A DNA stretch of 34,932 bases. Source: a bacterium. GTDB lineage: Bacteria; Actinomycetota; Acidimicrobiia; Spongiisociales; ZC4RG35. Numbering within the stretch: the first letter of the stretch is position 1; each line of letters starts with the position of its first letter. The notes beneath the pieces were generated by a model. That model saw nothing but the letters and a program-made list of their open reading frames with translations. It was not told the DNA's origin and did no database searches. A program made the translations under genes and the position numbers. The DNA is taken from assembly GCA_024638655.1 (NCBI GenBank), contig JAHEJW010000026.1:1-34932 (forward strand), read 5' to 3'. Below are positions 7,865 to 16,343 of the stretch, piece after piece.

Positions 7865-9193
7865 ATGGACTACTCCGAAGCCCTCGCCTATCTGGACAGA
7901 CATATCGGCCAAGGGGTCAAGCCGGGTTTGGAGAGGATCGAGCATCTTCTCCAGCTGATGGGCCGGCCCGATCAGGGCTATCCAATCATCCATGTGGCAG
8001 GCACCAACGGCAAGACCTCAACAGCCCGTCATGCCACCCTTCTCCTGGTCGCTCATGGCCTCACCACCGGCACCTACACCTCACCGCATCTGCAGCGAAT
8101 CGAGGAAAGGCTCTCCGTCAACGGGAGATACTCGACCTCTGATGAGTTCGCCCTGGCCTTGTCCGATGTTCGCGCCTTTTCCGAACTGCGCGAGCAGCGT
8201 GGCCACGATCCAAACACCTACTTCGAGCTCACCACTGCTGCGGCCTTTGCCTACTTCGCCGACCAGGCGGTGAACGCCGCGGTTTTGGAAGTCGGGCTGG
8301 GGGGCCGACTAGATGCCACCAATGTCGTTGACGCCGAAGTATGTGTGGTTACGTCGATCGGCGTCGATCACACCGAGTACCTCGGTGAAGATGTGGCTTC
8401 GATCGCCAAAGAGAAGCTGGCTATCGCCGGTCCCGACTCCATTCTGGTCACCGGTCCGTTGCCCGAAGAGGCATTGGATGCCGCGATCCATGCTTCCAGG
8501 ACCCTGGGAATCCACCATAGGCGCTACGGAACCGACTTCGTGGTCACAGAGAGCGAGCGGGGAGTTGGCGGATGGCTTGCCACCATCGAGGGCGCCGAGG
8601 ACACTTACTCGGACCTCTTTCTCCCTCTCCACGGCAAGCACCAGTTGATCAACATGGCCATCGCGGTGGCGTCGGCCGAGGCTCTGATCGGTCATCGGCT
8701 CGATCCTGACGCCGTGCGCGACGCCGCGGCTGCCGCCACGTCTCCCGGAAGGATGGAGCAGGTCGCATCCTCACCCCTCGTGATGCTGGACGGCGCACAC
8801 AATGCCGACGGCGTAGCGACGGCTGTCGGCTCACTGAAAGAGGAATATCCGACCACGACTTGGCAGCTCGTGCTGGGTGTGATGGGTGACAAGAACGTCG
8901 AATTGATGATCGAGCGTCTCGCTCCCTTGCTATCGGGTGTCGTCACCACCTCCGTAGAGCACGAGCGCGCCGTGCCGGCCCGCAAACTCGCGGAATTGGT
9001 CGCGCGGCATGTCGACGTTCCGGTCCTGCACTCTGACTCTGTGGAGCACGCATTGGACATGGCCCGGGCCGAAGCTGGGGTCGACGGAGCTGTGCTTGTG
9101 ATCGGGTCCCTCTATCTGGTGGGCGAGGTGAGAGGGCTATTCGACCTGGGGGATCGACGGAACGCGTTGGATCAGACGGTGCTGCTCGAATAG
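7865..9193 (+). CDS. folC: Bifunctional folylpolyglutamate/dihydrofolate synthase
   Basis: 442 aa cytosolic ATP-dependent ligase that adds glutamate to dihydropteroate and to reduced folates. The family N-terminus MDYSEALAYLDRHIGQGVKP includes the typical substrate-proximal GxKPGLERI. The P-loop GTNGKTS is at 46-52. EVGLGGRLDATN and TSIGVDHTEYLG, typical of the Mur-ligase-like central domain, follow, and DGAHN marks the C-terminal domain. The ATG at 7865 matches the family start but has no Shine-Dalgarno; a strong hairpin ends 5 nt upstream. Just one base separates its stop from the ndk ORF, and folC-ndk linkage is common in actinobacteria. Confidence 0.95.
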   Translation: MDYSEALAYLDRHIGQGVKPGLERIEHLLQLMGRPDQGYPIIHVAGTNGKTSTARHATLLLVAHGLTTGTYTSPHLQRIEERLSVNGRYSTSDEFALALSDVRAFSELREQRGHDPNTYFELTTAAAFAYFADQAVNAAVLEVGLGGRLDATNVVDAEVCVVTSIGVDHTEYLGEDVASIAKEKLAIAGPDSILVTGPLPEEALDAAIHASRTLGIHHRRYGTDFVVTESERGVGGWLATIEGAEDTYSDLFLPLHGKHQLINMAIAVASAEALIGHRLDPDAVRDAAAAATSPGRMEQVASSPLVMLDGAHNADGVATAVGSLKEEYPTTTWQLVLGVMGDKNVELMIERLAPLLSGVVTTSVEHERAVPARKLAELVARHVDVPVLHSDSVEHALDMARAEAGVDGAVLVIGSLYLVGEVRGLFDLGDRRNALDQTVLLE

Positions 9194-9203
9194 GTTGTTG
9201 CCG

Positions 9204-9608
9204 ATGGCGATTCAGAACACCTTCATCATGGTCAAGCCCGATGGCGTTCGTCGGGGCCTAGTTGGCGAGGTCATCTCGAGATTCGAGCGCAAAGGGCTCA
9301 CACTCGAGAAGATTCGCAAGCTCGACATCGACGAGGACCTGGCACGTCACCACTATGCGGAGCATGTGGAGAAGCCCTTCTTTCCCGACCTTCTCGAGTT
9401 CATCACGTCCGGCCCCGTAGTTGCCATGCAGTGGTCCGGTGAGTCGGCTGTGTCGGTTTGCCGCGATTTGATGGGAGCGACAGACCCCAAGGCAGCTTCT
9501 CCAGGGACGATTCGAGGGGACTTCGGGCTCGAGGTGACTGAGAATCTCGTTCACGGGTCGGATGGGATCGAGAGCGCCGAGCGTGAGCTCGACATCTTCT
9601 TCGGGTGA
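9204..9608 (+). CDS. ndk: Nucleoside diphosphate kinase
   Basis: 134 aa enzyme transferring the gamma phosphate from NTPs to NDPs through a phosphohistidine. The nucleotide-binding start NTFIMVKPDGVRRG and active-site NLVHGSD (His117) are intact, followed by ESAERE. ATG 9204 gives the usual N-terminus; a TTG at 9195 would add three residues and overlap the spacer after folC. Length is standard for the short bacterial form. It is likely co-transcribed with folC (10 nt gap). Confidence 0.96.
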   Translation: MAIQNTFIMVKPDGVRRGLVGEVISRFERKGLTLEKIRKLDIDEDLARHHYAEHVEKPFFPDLLEFITSGPVVAMQWSGESAVSVCRDLMGATDPKAASPGTIRGDFGLEVTENLVHGSDGIESAERELDIFFG

Positions 9609-9699
9609 AGACCGGGCATCTACAGCCAAACACACCCTGCGTTATTCGGGATTCCGAGCGCAAGGAAGTGTCGAGGTCGTGACAAGGGAGGGGCCCGCT

Positions 9700-9729
9700 C
9701 TGGCAGAAGCTGGGTATCACCCCTACAAT
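9700..9729 (+). promoter_or_regulatory. Candidate promoter of the mreB operon
   Basis: CTGGCA (9700-9705) and TACAAT (9724-9729) are separated by 18 nt. The -10 box is a near-consensus match. Initiation near 9736 would leave a leader of about 25 nt with GGGAG upstream of the ATG at 9761. It lies in the 152-nt gap after ndk. Confidence 0.45.
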
Positions 9730-9760
9730 TCTCGGGTCTGCCCGGGAGTCTTCCCCAGCT

Positions 9761-10792
9761 ATGGCTGAAACCCTCTTCTCGTTTGCCGGCCAGGACATGG
9801 CCATCGATCTCGGCACTGCGAACACGCTGGTGTACGTTCGCTCACACGGCATCGTCCTCAACGAGCCTTCGGTGGTAGCTATCAACTCCCAGAACGGCAA
9901 ACCACTCGCCGTGGGCATGGAGGCAAAGCGGATGATCGGCCGGACACCCGCGAACATAACCGCCATCCGCCCTTTGCGCGACGGGGTGATCGCCGACTTC
10001 GACATAACCGAGAAGATGCTCCGCTACTTCATCCAAAAGGTGCATCGCCGAAAATGGGCTCGGCCCCGCATCGTGGTCTGCGTCCCTTCGGGAATCACTC
10101 CCGTGGAGCGCCGCGCTGTCGAGGAAGCGGCATATCACGCCGGAGCCAGACGGGCTTACACCATCGAGGAGCCCATGGCTGCGGCAATCGGCTCAGGGCT
10201 ACCCATTGGTGAGCCGTCGGGATCGATGGTGGTCGACATCGGTGGTGGCACCACAGAGGTAGCGGTGATCTCACTTGGCGGAATCGTGGTATCTCGCTCG
10301 ATTCGGGTCGGTGGCGACGAACTGGACACCGCAATCATCGATTGGATCAAGAAGGAGCACAACGTTCTCATTGGTGAACGCACAGCGGAGCAACTGAAGA
10401 TGGCGGTCGGCTCAGCCTGGCCATACGCCGACGAGCCGTCGGCTGAAGTCCGAGGACGCGACCTCGTGACGGGGCTGCCCAAGACCATCTTGCTTTCGAG
10501 CCCTGAGATCAGAGAAGCCATCGAAGAGCCAGCTCAAGCGATCGTTGACGCTGTCAAATACACCCTCGACAAGACGCCGCCTGAACTGGCAGCAGACATT
10601 GTCGAACGCGGAATCGTTCTCACCGGTGGTGGCGCTTTGCTGGTCGGGTTGGATCATCGTTTGGCTCACGAAACGGGAATGCCAATCGTCACCGCGGCCA
10701 ACCCGCTGCAATCGGTCGTCCTGGGCTCGGGCAAGTGCCTGGAGGAGTTCGAGGCCCTGCACTCCGTGCTGGCGTCCTCAGCCAGGCCATGA
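9761..10792 (+). CDS. mreB: Rod shape-determining actin homologue MreB
   Basis: 343 aa cytoplasmic actin-fold ATPase forming membrane-associated filaments that guide the elongation machinery. Phosphate-1 motif [11 protein letters not shown] is at about 15-25, and phosphate-2 [15 protein letters not shown] and adenosine motif [11 protein letters not shown] are all intact. The N-terminal [12 protein letters not shown] may act as a membrane-contacting segment. It heads the operon mreB-mreC-mreD-mrdA-rodA. Actinobacteria vary in having MreB, so its presence here suggests a lineage with lateral-wall elongation or retained sporulation-type use; this cannot be settled from the window. Confidence 0.97.
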   Translation: MAETLFSFAGQDMAIDLGTANTLVYVRSHGIVLNEPSVVAINSQNGKPLAVGMEAKRMIGRTPANITAIRPLRDGVIADFDITEKMLRYFIQKVHRRKWARPRIVVCVPSGITPVERRAVEEAAYHAGARRAYTIEEPMAAAIGSGLPIGEPSGSMVVDIGGGTTEVAVISLGGIVVSRSIRVGGDELDTAIIDWIKKEHNVLIGERTAEQLKMAVGSAWPYADEPSAEVRGRDLVTGLPKTILLSSPEIREAIEEPAQAIVDAVKYTLDKTPPELAADIVERGIVLTGGGALLVGLDHRLAHETGMPIVTAANPLQSVVLGSGKCLEEFEALHSVLASSARP

Positions 10793-10864
10793 GCCTGTCT
10801 GGCCGTTTCCAGCACACCACCACATGAAGCGACGCACACTGGAATCCGGTAGTGGGGACGAGCC

Positions 10865-11782
10865 TTGCTGACCGACGAGTCACGCGGTCGGACGACACCC
10901 ACCCTGATCACGTTGGTCGTGCTCGGCCTGCTGCTCATGACCTTCCATGTCCGCCTCGATGGAGGTGGAGTGGTCGGTGTGATGCGCTCCGGGGCGCAGG
11001 CAATCATCTCACCGATCCAGGAAGCTGCCGCGTTCGGCGTGAATCCTGTGGTGGATCTCGTCGATTCCCTCTCCAACGTCGCCAGCCTGCGAGAGGAGAA
11101 CCTCGCCCTTCGCGCCCAGCTCGCAGAGCGGGAAGCCGACCTGGTGGGTCTGCAAGATCAAATGGCCCGTCTCGAGACCTTCGAGCAGCTGTATGACTTG
11201 GGAGACGCTGGGACCGAGCTTCCCCGAACCGTCGCCAACGTCATCGGGAGCCCGGACTTCCTCGACGGCGCCCTGATCATCGACAAAGGCGCTACCGATG
11301 GGATAGCTCCAGGGCAGCCGGTCATCGACAGCCAGGGCTACGTCGTGGGGAGTGTCCACGAAGTGACATCGGGAACGGCCACCGTGGTGCCGATCGTGGT
11401 CGGATCGAGCGGCGTTCAGGTGATTGTCGGGGACCAGAAGGGGGTCCTGATGCCCCAGGTGGGCTCTGAACTGATGCGTCTGGAGGTCTTCGGAGCAAGA
11501 GACCCGGTGCTCGTCAACGATCGTGTGCTCACATCCGCAGGTTCGGTCAGTTTCCCCGTCGGCCTCGCGGTGGGTCGAGTCGTCGAGGACGCTGCCCCGG
11601 TATCGGACTCGCTCACCACGACGGTGCAGCCTTTCGCCGACCCCGACACCTTGCGGCTAGTGATAGTCCTCGCGTGGCCACCCGATCCAATCAGCGCCAG
11701 CGACCAGGGGATCGTTGAGCCCGTCGAGGAGGGCACGACCACGACCACGACGGGCTCCACGACGACCGAAGGTGATGGGTGA
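10865..11782 (+). CDS. mreC: Rod shape-determining protein MreC
   Basis: 305 aa bitopic membrane protein linking MreB to the periplasmic side of the elongasome. One transmembrane segment (about 13-27), a coiled coil (about 70-110, LREENLALRAQLAEREADL) and the two-barrel MreC domain (about 120-270) are visible. The C-terminus ends in a short Thr-rich tail (GTTTTTTGSTTTEG). TTG at 10865 is chosen: it follows GGGGA and keeps the membrane anchor, whereas the next Met would cut into it. It is 72 nt after mreB and overlaps mreD by one base. Confidence 0.9.
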   Translation: MLTDESRGRTTPTLITLVVLGLLLMTFHVRLDGGGVVGVMRSGAQAIISPIQEAAAFGVNPVVDLVDSLSNVASLREENLALRAQLAEREADLVGLQDQMARLETFEQLYDLGDAGTELPRTVANVIGSPDFLDGALIIDKGATDGIAPGQPVIDSQGYVVGSVHEVTSGTATVVPIVVGSSGVQVIVGDQKGVLMPQVGSELMRLEVFGARDPVLVNDRVLTSAGSVSFPVGLAVGRVVEDAAPVSDSLTTTVQPFADPDTLRLVIVLAWPPDPISASDQGIVEPVEEGTTTTTTGSTTTEGDG

Positions 11783-12285
11783 TGCGGCTCCCGAAAGGTC
11801 TCATCGTCGCCACGATGATTCTGGTTGCGGTGATCGTTCAAACCACGCTGTTCGGTCAACTCGATCTGATAACTCCGGATCTCGTGATGCTGGTCGCAAT
11901 CCTGCTCGCTTTGACGCGAATTCGCCCGGAGTTGACCCTGGCCGTCGGATTCGCTGCTGGTCTCGTTGTCGATCTGCTCAGCTCGTCGCTGACGGGGTTG
12001 AGGGCTGTGGTGTTCACGGTGGTGGCATATGTTGCCCTGAGGACGAGAGAGCGAGCCTCGATTGGTAGGCCCGCGATGGCGATCTGGGCAGGGCTCACGA
12101 GCTTCGTGGGCGTCGCCTTGCTCGTGCTGATCGGTACTCTCTTCGGACAGTCAAACCTCCTAGGACCCGATGTCGAGGCACGGGTCATAGTGGTGCCTCT
12201 GGCCAACACTCTCATCGCCGGACTGATTGGACCCGTGTTCGTGCGGCTCATTGATGGGGATAGGACAGCGTTTCGCTTCTCATGA
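11782..12285 (+). CDS. mreD: Rod shape-determining protein MreD
   Basis: 167 aa, hydrophobic throughout with about five predicted transmembrane segments, as expected of MreD, the polytopic partner of MreC in the elongasome. The ATG at 11782 shares its A with the mreC stop (TGATG); a GTG three bases earlier is possible. The 3' end overlaps mrdA as ATGA. Sequence conservation in MreD is low, so the call rests on topology, size and position between mreC and mrdA. Confidence 0.88.
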   Translation: MRLPKGLIVATMILVAVIVQTTLFGQLDLITPDLVMLVAILLALTRIRPELTLAVGFAAGLVVDLLSSSLTGLRAVVFTVVAYVALRTRERASIGRPAMAIWAGLTSFVGVALLVLIGTLFGQSNLLGPDVEARVIVVPLANTLIAGLIGPVFVRLIDGDRTAFRFS

Positions 12286-14249
12286 AATTCGCAGTACGTC
12301 TCAGCATCCTCGGCCTCGTGTTCGTGGGACTCTTTTCGATTCTCGGGCTGCGTCTCTGGTTCGTGCAGGTGGCCCAGGGGCCGGCGATTGCCCGGGCGGC
12401 CGAAGAGCAGACCTGGATCCAGAAGACGGCTCACCCTCCGAGGGGTGAGATTCTCGACCGCGATGGCAAGCTCCTGGCAACGTCGCGTCTTGTGCCGGCC
12501 GTGGTGGTCGATCGCACCTTCGTCCAACCGGATGAGCGGGACGATCTGATTCAACGGCTTTCGGCCCTGTTGTCGATTCCGGCTGGGGAACTCGACGGTG
12601 CGTACGAGGAGGCCGGGATCAATGGTCGATTCCAAGCATCGACGGTTTCCGACGACGTGGCGTACCAGATCAGTGAGCAGCTAGATCGGCTGCCCGGAGT
12701 CGAGATCGCCAAAGTCCCGGAGCGCGTGTACCTCTCGGGACCGACACTTGCCCATGTGATCGGGCATCTAGGGCTACCCGACGAGGGCGACCTGGAGGCC
12801 GATCCCGATCTGGACCCGAACCTACGAATTGGCAAGCTCGGTGTCGAGAGGACCTACGACGCGTTTCTCCAGGGCACCTCGGGTGTCCTCGAGTACAGGG
12901 TGCGGCGAGGCGAGATGATCGATCAGCGGCCGAGCGTCGATCCCGTGCCGGGGAATTCGATCCAACTGACCCTTGATCTGGAGCTTCAGCAGATCGCCGA
13001 GCTCGCCCTCGAAGACGGCATCGCACTGTCTAACAGCCAGAAAGAGCTCGATCGCCTGGAGGGTGAGGATGTCTTCAGCGAGACTCAGCGAGCAGCAGCC
13101 GTCGTTCTCGATGTGAACACTTTTGAGATCCTTGCCCTGGCCTCCGTCCCGGACTTCGATCCTCAACTCTTCGTCACCGGCATCGATGGAGAGACGTTTG
13201 CTGCCCTGAACGATGCCCGGGCCTTCAACAACCTGGCTGTTAGCGGTCAGTACCCGCCGGCATCGACGTTCAAAGCCATCACTTACACGGTCTTCTCCGA
13301 GGAGAACCTCCCTCTTTGGGATGAAGTCGAGGGTGTGGATGCCGCCAACCAGCTGGTCGACTGTGATGGCGAGCTCATTCTGCCCAACACCCTTTCCGAC
13401 GGCTCGCCCCAGATAAAGAGAGACTGGTACTACCCGGGTAATCGCGGGGTCAAGGACATCCACGGGGCCCTCGAGATGTCGTGCAACATCTTCTTCTGGA
13501 ATATCGGCCTGGGTACATGGCACTCTTTCCAGGGGACCAGTCGCGAGACAGTTCTTCAGGATTGGGCGAAGTCTCTGGGCTATGGGTCCGAGACGGGGGT
13601 CGATCTCGCCAACGAGGCGGAGGGGGTGGTCCCGACCCGTGCGCTGTTCGAGGAGTGGGCCGAAGTCCAGAGGGAGAACCCGGATGTCAGGTTGCTCGAC
13701 AGCAGCCGACTCGAGCTAGCCAGCCCTTTCCTCGGTGGCGATCTGATGGACTTCTCTATCGGACAGGGGGCGTTCGTCGCCACACCCCTTCAGGTGGCGG
13801 TGTCATACGCGGCCCTCGTCAACGGTGGGAAGGTGATGGAGCCCCGGGTCGTGGAGCGGATTCTCGATCGCAACGGCGATCTCGTCGAAGATGTACAGGC
13901 GCAATTCGTCAGATCGGTGCCGATATCTGAGGAGACCCGCAGGGCTCTCCTGACCGACCTCAACAGGGTTGTGACGAGTGGAACGGCGTCTTCGGCATTT
14001 GAGGACTTCGGTGACGGCCTCGACCGGGTAGGAGGCAAGACCGGCACGGGCCAGTCCTCGGCAAACCGCGACAACCACGCCTGGTTCGTGGGAGTCACAC
14101 CCGTCGACAATCCCCAATACGTAGTGGCTGTCGTGATCGAAGAGGGCGGATCGGGAGGTGGCATCGCCGCTCCGGTGGCCCGCCGGATCCTGCAGGCATT
14201 GATGGGCAACGAGCTCACGCCGATCGACTTCGGGCAGGAGGCCGACTGA
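12282..14249 (+). CDS. mrdA: Penicillin-binding protein 2 (elongation-specific transpeptidase)
   Basis: 655 aa class B PBP that cross-links peptidoglycan during elongation with RodA. An N-terminal membrane anchor (about 5-27) precedes the dimerisation/pedestal domain (for example PPRGEILDRDGKLLA). The transpeptidase domain has S-x-x-K at Ser328-Lys331 (ASTFK), S-x-N at Ser400-Asn402 (MSCN) and KTG at 586-588 (GGKTGTGQ). All catalytic motifs are intact. Start ATG overlaps the mreD stop and the 3' end overlaps rodA, so translation is coupled across the operon. Confidence 0.96.
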   Translation: MKFAVRLSILGLVFVGLFSILGLRLWFVQVAQGPAIARAAEEQTWIQKTAHPPRGEILDRDGKLLATSRLVPAVVVDRTFVQPDERDDLIQRLSALLSIPAGELDGAYEEAGINGRFQASTVSDDVAYQISEQLDRLPGVEIAKVPERVYLSGPTLAHVIGHLGLPDEGDLEADPDLDPNLRIGKLGVERTYDAFLQGTSGVLEYRVRRGEMIDQRPSVDPVPGNSIQLTLDLELQQIAELALEDGIALSNSQKELDRLEGEDVFSETQRAAAVVLDVNTFEILALASVPDFDPQLFVTGIDGETFAALNDARAFNNLAVSGQYPPASTFKAITYTVFSEENLPLWDEVEGVDAANQLVDCDGELILPNTLSDGSPQIKRDWYYPGNRGVKDIHGALEMSCNIFFWNIGLGTWHSFQGTSRETVLQDWAKSLGYGSETGVDLANEAEGVVPTRALFEEWAEVQRENPDVRLLDSSRLELASPFLGGDLMDFSIGQGAFVATPLQVAVSYAALVNGGKVMEPRVVERILDRNGDLVEDVQAQFVRSVPISEETRRALLTDLNRVVTSGTASSAFEDFGDGLDRVGGKTGTGQSSANRDNHAWFVGVTPVDNPQYVVAVVIEEGGSGGGIAAPVARRILQALMGNELTPIDFGQEAD

Positions 14250-15406
14250 TGACTGTCAGAACGAGGTTGCGGGAGGTTGCCGTGATACGACGCGACAACC
14301 ACAGCGACCGCATTCTGCTCGGGACGATGCTCGCGCTGTCTGCCTTTGGATTGTTGATGATCTTCTCGGCTACCCGCAACTCGGGCACCTTCTCCATGGA
14401 GCGGCAGATGATCTTCGTTGCGGCCGGACTGATCATCTACATGATCTCGTCGAACATCGACTACCGCGAATACCGGGTGCTGGCGCCGGTGGTTTCGATC
14501 ATCATCCTGCTGGCACTGCTCGCGGTCTTCCTGTTTGAACCGGTGAACAACGTCAATCGATGGATCCCGCTCGGCTTCTTCAACTTCCAGCCGGCGGAGT
14601 TCGCCAAAGTCGTAGTGATCGTCGTTCTGGCCGGGCTGTTGGCGCCCGCCAGGAGAGACGATATTGAGGGCCCGCGCGTTCTGACTTGGAGAAAAGTGGG
14701 TCAGGCTGCCGCCATCGTGGCCATTCCGGCCGTGCTCATCTATCAGCAGCCCGATCTGGGCACAACGCTGGTGTTCGGGTTCATCCTCGTCGCAATGCTC
14801 TTCGTCTCCGGGGCTACATGGAGGCAGATGGTCAGCCTCCTGGGCGTGGGGGTCTCGGGCATCATTGCCGTCTTTCAGTTCGACCTACTCAGCCAATACC
14901 AGATGAACCGGCTCGAAGTGCTGTTCAACGAGAACACCGACCCGCAAGGCATCGGCTATCAGCTGGCCCAGTCGAAGAGTGCGATTGGCTCGGGTCAACT
15001 ATTCGGGAAGGGGCTCCTGAAAGAGGGGACTCTCACGGCGTTCGAGTACGTCCCCGAGCAGGAGACCGACTTCATCTTCACGGCGGTAGGCGAGCAGCTT
15101 GGTTTCATCGGTGGCTTGCTCGTTCTCGCCGCGTTCGCCGTAATCGTGTGGCGGCTCCTTGTCATTGCGGCGAATGCGCGGGATCGTTTCGGAGCGCTCA
15201 TCGCCTCAGGCATTGCTGCCATGATCATGTTCCACGTCGTGGTCAACGTTGGCATGACCATCGGGATCATGCCGGTAACGGGTCTCCCGCTCCCATTCCT
15301 GAGTCAAGGAGGGTCCTTCTATATGGCGATGACATTGTCGCTTGGGATCGCCAACTCGATTTGGCTGCTCCGCACCCCCGTGCCGGGCGAGAACCAGCTC
15401 ACCTGA
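14249..15406 (+). CDS. rodA: Rod-shape SEDS glycosyltransferase RodA
   Basis: 385 aa polytopic SEDS protein that polymerises lipid II into glycan strands. About ten hydrophobic segments are apparent. SEDS signatures include VNRWIPLGFFNFQPAEFAK, the catalytic-loop region YQQPDLGTTLVFG, and the C-terminal TGLPLPFLSQGGSFYMAM. The ATG overlaps the mrdA stop (TGATG). The position beside PBP2 and mreBCD favours RodA over FtsW. Length is normal. Confidence 0.94.
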   Translation: MTVRTRLREVAVIRRDNHSDRILLGTMLALSAFGLLMIFSATRNSGTFSMERQMIFVAAGLIIYMISSNIDYREYRVLAPVVSIIILLALLAVFLFEPVNNVNRWIPLGFFNFQPAEFAKVVVIVVLAGLLAPARRDDIEGPRVLTWRKVGQAAAIVAIPAVLIYQQPDLGTTLVFGFILVAMLFVSGATWRQMVSLLGVGVSGIIAVFQFDLLSQYQMNRLEVLFNENTDPQGIGYQLAQSKSAIGSGQLFGKGLLKEGTLTAFEYVPEQETDFIFTAVGEQLGFIGGLLVLAAFAVIVWRLLVIAANARDRFGALIASGIAAMIMFHVVVNVGMTIGIMPVTGLPLPFLSQGGSFYMAMTLSLGIANSIWLLRTPVPGENQLT

Positions 15407-15462
15407 GCGTTTGATCGGCACCCCTGGCTGGGCCTTCACGTACGCCTGGCGTCTCGTCTCAC

Positions 15463-15468
15463 TACCCT
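15463..15468 (+). promoter_or_regulatory. Candidate -10 box of tdk (leaderless or very short leader)
   Basis: TACCCT ends 8 nt before the tdk ATG. There is no Shine-Dalgarno between them and no clear -35 at standard spacing. It belongs to a recurring pattern in this window. Confidence 0.4.
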
Positions 15469-15476
15469 CGCCGGTC

Positions 15477-16058
15477 ATGTTGAGGCGGAGTCATCAGGGT
15501 TGGGTCGAGGTCATCTGTGGTCCAATGTTCTCGGGGAAGAGCGAAGAGCTGATCCGACGCGTTACCAGATCGAAGATCGCACGAATACCGGTCCAGGTGT
15601 TCAAACCCCAACTCGACGATCGTTATGCCGACGAGGAGGTCGTCTCACACTCCGCTCTCAAAGTGGATGCCATACCGGTCGCCGGCTCCCTCGAATTGTT
15701 GAAGGCGGTCGAAGACGATACCGAGGTCATCGGCATCGATGAGGGCCAGTTCTTCGACGATGGCCTTGTCGAAATCGTGGACTACCTGGCGGCCAAAGGA
15801 AAGCAGGTCATCATTGCCGGGCTCGACACCGACTACCTCCGTCGTCCTTTTGAGCCAATTCCCACTCTTTCTGACCGTGCGGAGTATGTGACCAAGATGC
15901 TGGCGGTGTGCCACCGATGCGGCGGAGCCGGCATGTATACCCAGCGCATCGTCAACTCGGACGACCTCGTTGTCCTCGGGGCTCAAGACGCCTATGAGGC
16001 CAGGTGTCGGATGTGCTACAACCCCGACGAGCCGGAACAGCCTCGATTGGATCTCTGA
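15477..16058 (+). CDS. tdk: Thymidine kinase (type II)
   Basis: 193 aa salvage enzyme phosphorylating thymidine. P-loop GPMFSGKSEEL follows the first dozen residues. The Walker-B-like GIDEGQFFDD, the lasso region (FEPIPTLSDRAEYVTKM) and four zinc cysteines (CHRC...CRMC) are present. ATG 15477 gives the normal N-terminus; an upstream open frame reaching 15342 would overlap the end of rodA and adds no family-like sequence. The gene has its own TACCCT box and ends in a hairpin, so it is probably monocistronic. Confidence 0.94.
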   Translation: MLRRSHQGWVEVICGPMFSGKSEELIRRVTRSKIARIPVQVFKPQLDDRYADEEVVSHSALKVDAIPVAGSLELLKAVEDDTEVIGIDEGQFFDDGLVEIVDYLAAKGKQVIIAGLDTDYLRRPFEPIPTLSDRAEYVTKMLAVCHRCGGAGMYTQRIVNSDDLVVLGAQDAYEARCRMCYNPDEPEQPRLDL

Positions 16059-16075
16059 CCTCGGTCTCCCGAGGT
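16058..16075 (+). terminator. Hairpin at the tdk stop codon
   Basis: A perfect 7-bp stem ACCTCGG/CCGAGGT with loop TCTC begins at the last base of the tdk stop. There is no U-tract. It is a plausible transcription end for tdk. Confidence 0.45.
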
Positions 16076-16343
16076 GAGGTAGGTAATGGTGGGATGGTCT
16101 GGTAGCCTTCTCACGTCCGCCGGACGCCACACGTCCTTCTTTTCCTGGAGTGTCATCGGTGATGACAACCATCAACGCGCGGTCGCACAGATCGCCGAAC
16201 ATCGAATTCGAGGAGCAGTCGCGCTTCCAGCAGGCTGTGGGTGCCGCAAGCACCCGGCGACGGCTGGCACATGCCTTGACGGGCCCACCAGGTAACGGGC
16301 CCGCAACCAGCCTTTCATCAAATTTCCATAGGAGTGACAAGAC
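16076..16343 (+). other. Gene-free leader region before the RNase E/G gene
   Basis: 268 nt without a convincing gene. It contains a perfect 6-bp hairpin GGGTGC-CGCAA-GCACCC (16239-16255), two GGGCCC boxes around 16280-16300 and a possible TAGCCT -10 box near 16103. Open frames here have no recognisable product. RNase E genes in other bacteria often have long, self-regulated 5' leaders, so a regulatory leader is possible but not shown. Confidence 0.35.
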
